Below, piece by piece: positions 60,130 through 64,000 of a stretch of 64,000 nucleotides of DNA. A program made the translations under genes and the position numbers. The notes under the pieces are model-generated. The model searched no databases, was not told the origin of the DNA, and worked only from the letters and a program-made list of their open reading frames with translations. Positions within the stretch are counted from its first letter, which is position 1; every line of letters starts with the position of its first letter. The stretch is taken from the NCBI RefSeq assembly GCF_003815715.1, contig NZ_CP033922.1, forward strand, positions 1,563,001 to 1,627,000, given 5' to 3'. Source of the stretch: Chryseobacterium sp. G0162 (GTDB lineage Bacteria; Bacteroidota; Bacteroidia; Flavobacteriales; Weeksellaceae).

Positions 60130-60528
60130 TTATTGCTTTTCTTGGCAAAGTTCTACCAGCACACCATTTGTTGATTTAGGATGAAGGAATACAACTAATT
60201 TGTTATCAGCACCTTCTTTGGGTTCTTCAGAGATAAATTGAAATCCTTCTTTTTTTAATCTTTTTACTTCGTCCAGGATATTTTCAACCCCAAATGCCAG
60301 ATGATGGATGCCTTCACCTTTTTTTTCGATAAATTTTGAGATTGGACTTTCGGGATTACTGGCTTCCAAAAGTTCGATTTTACTTTCTCCTGTTCCGTAG
60401 AAAGAAGTCACCACTCCTTCTCTTTCCACTGTTTCTTGTTTGTAGGATTCTTTTCCTAATAGTTTAGCAAAAAGCTCGTCAGAAACTCCTAAAGACTTTA
60501 CGGCAATACCGATATGTTCTAGCTTCAT
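60130..60528 (-). CDS. mce: Methylmalonyl-CoA epimerase
   Basis: The 132-residue protein has HIGIAVKSLGVSDELFAKLLG at the start, EGIHHLAFGVENI and FLHPKSTNGVLVELCQ at the end, the VOC-type pattern of Mce. It interconverts (R)- and (S)-methylmalonyl-CoA in propionate metabolism. Confidence 0.93.
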   Translation of the reverse strand: MKLEHIGIAVKSLGVSDELFAKLLGKESYKQETVEREGVVTSFYGTGESKIELLEASNPESPISKFIEKKGEGIHHLAFGVENILDEVKRLKKEGFQFISEEPKEGADNKLVVFLHPKSTNGVLVELCQEKQ

Positions 60529-60596
60529 AAATACTAATAAATATAATTAATTCGTAAATTTGATACGATCGCTGAATTTCAAAGTATCAATTCAAA

Positions 60597-60613
60597 CAAA
60601 AGTAGTAAATTTG
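60597..60613. promoter_or_regulatory. Divergent -7 boxes for mce and rbfA
   Basis: TACTTTTG (minus strand, 60597-60604) faces mce and TAAATTTG (plus strand, 60606-60613) faces rbfA. The rbfA box lies 8 nt before its ATG, so its mRNA has almost no leader. Confidence 0.6.
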
Positions 60614-60621
60614 CATAAATT

Positions 60622-60981
60622 ATGGAAAGTAACAGACAAAGAAAAGTAGCACAGATTATTCAGGAGGACTTCGCAGAACTTTTCCGCAAGCAGGCTGCTG
60701 ACAGCAAACAAAGTATATTGGTATCCGTTTCAGATGTAAAAGTAACGGCGGATTTAGGTATTGCAAAAATTTATTTAAGTATTTTCCCTCAAGAACACCG
60801 TACAGCGGTAATGAAGGAAATTGAAGAAAACAAACCTCAATACAGAAACTTTATCGGCCAGAAAATGGCAAAACAGGTACGTATCATTCCACAGCTTAAC
60901 TTTTACTTAGATACTGCTCTTGATGATGTTGAAAAGCTGGAAAGAGAATTAAGAGGCGAAGGCGACAATCCTGTTTTATAG
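60622..60981 (+). CDS. rbfA: 30S ribosome-binding factor A
   Basis: The 119-residue KH-fold protein has RQRKVAQIIQEDFAELFRK, VSVSDVKVTADLGIAKIYLSIF and RIIPQLNFYLDTALDDVEKLE. RbfA acts in late 16S rRNA maturation and cold adaptation. It is followed after 3 nt by a permease gene. Confidence 0.96.
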   Translation: MESNRQRKVAQIIQEDFAELFRKQAADSKQSILVSVSDVKVTADLGIAKIYLSIFPQEHRTAVMKEIEENKPQYRNFIGQKMAKQVRIIPQLNFYLDTALDDVEKLERELRGEGDNPVL

Positions 60982-60984
60982 ATC

Positions 60985-62190
60985 TTGAAGAATATTGCAT
61001 TTTACATAGCATCCAGATACCTTTTGGCTAAAAAAGGCAGTACCGCTGTTACCTTTATTACGTGGCTTTCAGTAGGTGCCATGACGGTTGCTGTGGCTGC
61101 AATGTTCGTTATTATTTCAGTTTTCTCAGGGCTTGAAAATCTGAACAAAGACTTAATCTCCAATCTTCATGCTGACCTGACTTTAAAAAGTATATCAGGT
61201 AAAACCATTAAAAACCTGGATGAGGTTAATAAAATTTTAAACAGTAATAAAGAGATTGCTAACTACTCCCGTGTTATTGAGGAAAAGGTATATATCAGCT
61301 TTAACGGAAAAGGTGACATTGCCTATTTACGAGGTGTTGACTCTGCCTATACAAAAGTAAATCCTATCAATAAGGAAGTATTTTATGGAACTTATCCAAG
61401 TTTCAAATACTCTAATGAGGTATTGATGGAAAACAGTCTGGATAACCGATTGTCAATTCCGGTAGATTCTTCCAATCATTATGCAACGGTATTTATGCCC
61501 AAGCCAGGAACAGGGATCATCAGTAAAGAAGAAGATATTTACAATAAAAGAGATATTTCAGTAACCGGAGTTTTCCCAGGAAAGGATCAACTGGACAGTT
61601 ATATTATCTCCCCTATCGAACTTACCGAGGAATTATTAAGCCTTCCAAAACATTCAGCTTACCAGATTGTTATTAAATTAAGAAATCCGGAAAACGCTGA
61701 TGCTGTGAAACAAAATCTACTTTCTTCTGTTGGCAAAAACATTGAAATAAAAACAAAAGAAGAGGAAAATGCAGCTTTCTGGAAGATGATTAATACTGAA
61801 AAGCTATTTATATACCTGATTTTTGCACTGGTTATTTTCATCACCACCTTTAATCTTGCCGGAGCTATCATTATCTTACAGCTTGATAAAAAAGAACAGG
61901 CAAAATCTCTTATTTCATTAGGCTTTCCTTTAAGTCACCTGAGAATGACCTACTTCTATACGGGACTTCTTATTGTAATTTCCGGAGTGATTACCGGTTT
62001 AATTTGCGGAACCGCATTATGTTACTTTCAGTTGTATACGGAATTCTTCAGAGCCAACGACGTGCTTCCTTTCCCGGTAAAAATTGTAGGAAAAAACTAC
62101 TTTATCGTTGCTCTTACTGCATCTGTATTTGGAATTACAATCTCTTGGTTCTTTTCCAAGATCAGCAAAGAGTATATTACTAAAAATTAA
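60985..62190 (+). CDS. LolC/LolE-type ABC transporter permease
   Basis: The 401-residue protein has an N-terminal membrane helix (about 25-47), a long extracytoplasmic MacB-like domain and three helices at the C-terminus, with the FtsX-like KEQAKSLISLGFPLSHLRM. It probably moves lipoproteins out of the inner membrane or acts as a related FtsX-type permease. It starts with TTG at 60985 and is coupled to rbfA. Confidence 0.88.
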   Translation: MKNIAFYIASRYLLAKKGSTAVTFITWLSVGAMTVAVAAMFVIISVFSGLENLNKDLISNLHADLTLKSISGKTIKNLDEVNKILNSNKEIANYSRVIEEKVYISFNGKGDIAYLRGVDSAYTKVNPINKEVFYGTYPSFKYSNEVLMENSLDNRLSIPVDSSNHYATVFMPKPGTGIISKEEDIYNKRDISVTGVFPGKDQLDSYIISPIELTEELLSLPKHSAYQIVIKLRNPENADAVKQNLLSSVGKNIEIKTKEEENAAFWKMINTEKLFIYLIFALVIFITTFNLAGAIIILQLDKKEQAKSLISLGFPLSHLRMTYFYTGLLIVISGVITGLICGTALCYFQLYTEFFRANDVLPFPVKIVGKNYFIVALTASVFGITISWFFSKISKEYITKN

Positions 62191-62270
62191 TATACCAAGT
62201 TTACACATTTAACATCAAAAACCCTTTTACGCTTCATTTTTTTGTACCTTTACGCCCCAATTTTAAAAAA

Positions 62271-64000
62271 ATGAAACGAATTTTATCTTTTTTCCTATTA
62301 AGCTTTGCATTCATTAATGCATTTGCACAGGCACCTGCTGGTTATTATAATGCAGCTAACGGTTTAACGGGAGCTCCCCTTAAAACGGCACTGAAAGGCA
62401 TTATTACTTCAGGTCACCAAGACAAAGGGTATGGAGGCTTATGGACAGGCTATTACACAACCGATCGTGATACAAACACAAATTTTGAAAACGATGGTAC
62501 AGTACTAGACATTTACTCTGAGAATCCAAATGGACCAGATCCTTATAACTATACTATAGGTACAAACCAATGCGGAACATACGTTAACGAAGGTAAATGT
62601 TATAACAGAGAGCATATAATTCCTCAAAGTTTATTCAATCAAGCTTCACCAATGGTTGCAGATATTCACTTTATCCGTCCTACTGATGGGAAGGTAAATG
62701 GGATGAGATCTAATTATCCTTTTGGTAAAGTAGGATCTGCTACTTATACTTCACAGAATGGTTCTAAGCTAGGAAATTCAACTTCTCCGGGCTATGGCGG
62801 AACAGTATTTGAACCTATTGATGCTTTCAAAGGAGATGTAGCCCGAATGATCTTTTATTTTGTAACAAGATATGAAGATAAGCTTTCTACGTTCAGTAGT
62901 GGTGATATATTAGGTAGCTCCTCATTTCCAGGTTTGCAGGCGTGGGAACTTCAGCAACTTTTAGCATGGAATGCAATGGACCCTGTATCTCCTGAAGAAA
63001 TAAACAGAAATAACGCAGCCTTCACATTCCAGGGGAATAGAAACCCATTCATTGATAATCCCGCTTATGTAGATTTAATCTGGGCTACCGCAATTGATAA
63101 CCAAGCTCCTACAGCACCTACCAATTTAGCCACAAACACTCCAACTTCAAATTCTATTTCATTAAGTTGGACTGCATCTACAGATAATGTTGGAGTAACA
63201 GGTTATGATATTTATGTAAATAATACATTTAAATCTACTGTATCCGGAACATCAACTACAGCTACAGTATCCGGATTATTACCTCTTACCCAATATTCAT
63301 TCTATGTAATTGCTAAAGATGCATTTGGAAATAATTCCCCACAAAGTAATATTGCAACAGGAACTACCCTTGACGGACCCGTAAACGTAGGAAACTGTGG
63401 TGATGAGAACTTTAGTAATATTCCGGCAAATGCAAGTGACTATAAAACCAGAACATGGACAAACAATAATGTAAGCTGGACAGCAACCTTTGCAAGAACA
63501 GACCAAACTATTAATGGTAAAGCAATAACAATTCAAGGAGGTGATCTAACTAGCTCCAACGTACCTGGCGGAGTTCAGACATTAACCGTAACTACTCAAC
63601 TTAAATTCAGTGGATCAGATGGCAACCTGAATGTTTTTGTCAATGATAATTTAGTAGGAACAGTCCCTTACAGCGTAACAGCAACAACAACACCAATCAA
63701 TGTGAATGTTACAGGAAACGCTGTTATTAAAATCGTAAACCCTAGCAACAATAACAGAGTGGCAATAGATGATCTTAAATGGACTTGCTACAACGGATCG
63801 CTGGCAACTTCTGAAACGAAGAAAGACAAAGCAGAGTTCACCATCTACCCTAACCCGGTAAGAAACAATGAACTGTTTGTAAAAGGGGAAAACCTTACCA
63901 AAATTTCAAAAGCTCAAATCTATGATCTTTCAGGAAAAGTAATTGAAACGATTGCCAATCCTTTTAAAAATTCAAATAAAATCAATCTTAAAGGATTAGT
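62271..64000 (+). CDS. Secreted endonuclease I with FnIII and T9SS tail (3' end outside window)
   Basis: The frame starts at ATG 62271 and is open to the window edge (about 576 residues). It has a signal peptide ending AFAQ, the endonuclease I motif NREHIIPQSLF near residues 113-123 and ADIHFIRPTDGKVN soon after, then a fibronectin type III-like domain (APTAPTNLATNTP, residues about 285-370), a beta-rich region, and the start of a type IX sorting signal (FTIYPNPVRNNELFV). It is secreted and cleaves nucleic acid. Confidence 0.9.
   Translation, partial: MKRILSFFLLSFAFINAFAQAPAGYYNAANGLTGAPLKTALKGIITSGHQDKGYGGLWTGYYTTDRDTNTNFENDGTVLDIYSENPNGPDPYNYTIGTNQCGTYVNEGKCYNREHIIPQSLFNQASPMVADIHFIRPTDGKVNGMRSNYPFGKVGSATYTSQNGSKLGNSTSPGYGGTVFEPIDAFKGDVARMIFYFVTRYEDKLSTFSSGDILGSSSFPGLQAWELQQLLAWNAMDPVSPEEINRNNAAFTFQGNRNPFIDNPAYVDLIWATAIDNQAPTAPTNLATNTPTSNSISLSWTASTDNVGVTGYDIYVNNTFKSTVSGTSTTATVSGLLPLTQYSFYVIAKDAFGNNSPQSNIATGTTLDGPVNVGNCGDENFSNIPANASDYKTRTWTNNNVSWTATFARTDQTINGKAITIQGGDLTSSNVPGGVQTLTVTTQLKFSGSDGNLNVFVNDNLVGTVPYSVTATTTPINVNVTGNAVIKIVNPSNNNRVAIDDLKWTCYNGSLATSETKKDKAEFTIYPNPVRNNELFVKGENLTKISKAQIYDLSGKVIETIANPFKNSNKINLKGL

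Overview
The window reads as a chromosomal segment of a flavobacterium, most likely Chryseobacterium or a close relative. It is AT-rich. The -7 promoter boxes fit the Bacteroidota TAnnTTTG type and Shine-Dalgarno sites are rare. The last gene encodes a secreted endonuclease with the start of a type IX secretion sorting tail. The genus is inferred from gene content and not from a database search.

Layout. 1-4.2 kb: the 3' end of a catalase-family gene, a metzincin protease overlapping a lipoprotein gene, a DUF1348 protein and a TetR regulator with its operator. 4.4-10.5 kb: a tellurium-resistance-type (Ter) operon (HAD, PRTase, TerD, TelA, unknown, TerD, TerC). 10.7-13.7 kb: a SulP transporter and two HTH proteins. 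13.7-24.3 kb: a Ro60 (Rsr) gene, five tandem Y-RNA-like genes (two with permuted tRNA-like modules), and an operon of two DUF6493 repeat proteins plus a SWIM zinc-finger protein. 24.7-26.4 kb: MarR, GIY-YIG and alpha/beta hydrolase. 26.4-34.9 kb: an RNA-repair-type locus (helicase, two DEDD exonucleases, phosphoesterase, RNase Z-like MBL, Rnl2-type RNA ligase, a frameshifted DinB gene, cyclic-phosphate-processing receiver, ATP-grasp, YkuK-like RNase H fold). 34.95-37.24 kb: 14 divergent tRNA genes on the same strand, with five structured hairpins between them. 37.24-37.96 kb: two tandem short ORFs, each followed by a strong terminator. 38.3-45.9 kb: a six-gene MoxR / vWA / beta-propeller (bpX-type) operon. 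46-64 kb: mostly housekeeping and metabolic genes (deoD, tatD, a DUF434 protein, DUF4822 lipoprotein, MBL, Na+/H+ antiporter, AraC, PhoD, a CAU-anticodon tRNA, mce, rbfA, a LolC/E-type permease, endonuclease I).

Main discovery. The two short ORFs upstream of the tRNA array (41 and 42 codons) each contain all 20 amino acids and use 32 and 29 different codons. Each contains a codon for every one of the 14 tRNAs in the array. Each carries, near its 3' end, a segment complementary to the 5' arm of the terminator that follows it. This is the layout of a transcription attenuator, but with a leader peptide that tests the whole tRNA pool and not a single amino acid. I infer that loss of any tRNA, for example by an anticodon nuclease, stalls the leader ribosome, lets an antiterminator form, and switches on a backup set of tRNAs (one per amino acid) and possibly the RNA-repair enzymes downstream.

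Second theme. Ro60, two Y-RNA transcripts and tatD share one promoter architecture: a 20-nt block containing AAAAAGANTGCG exactly 13 nt upstream of the TTTG of the -7 box. This suggests a small RNA-quality-control regulon. About 30 kb of this window (13.7-45.9 kb) therefore seems devoted to sensing, repairing or replacing damaged RNA and to NTP-dependent conflict systems.
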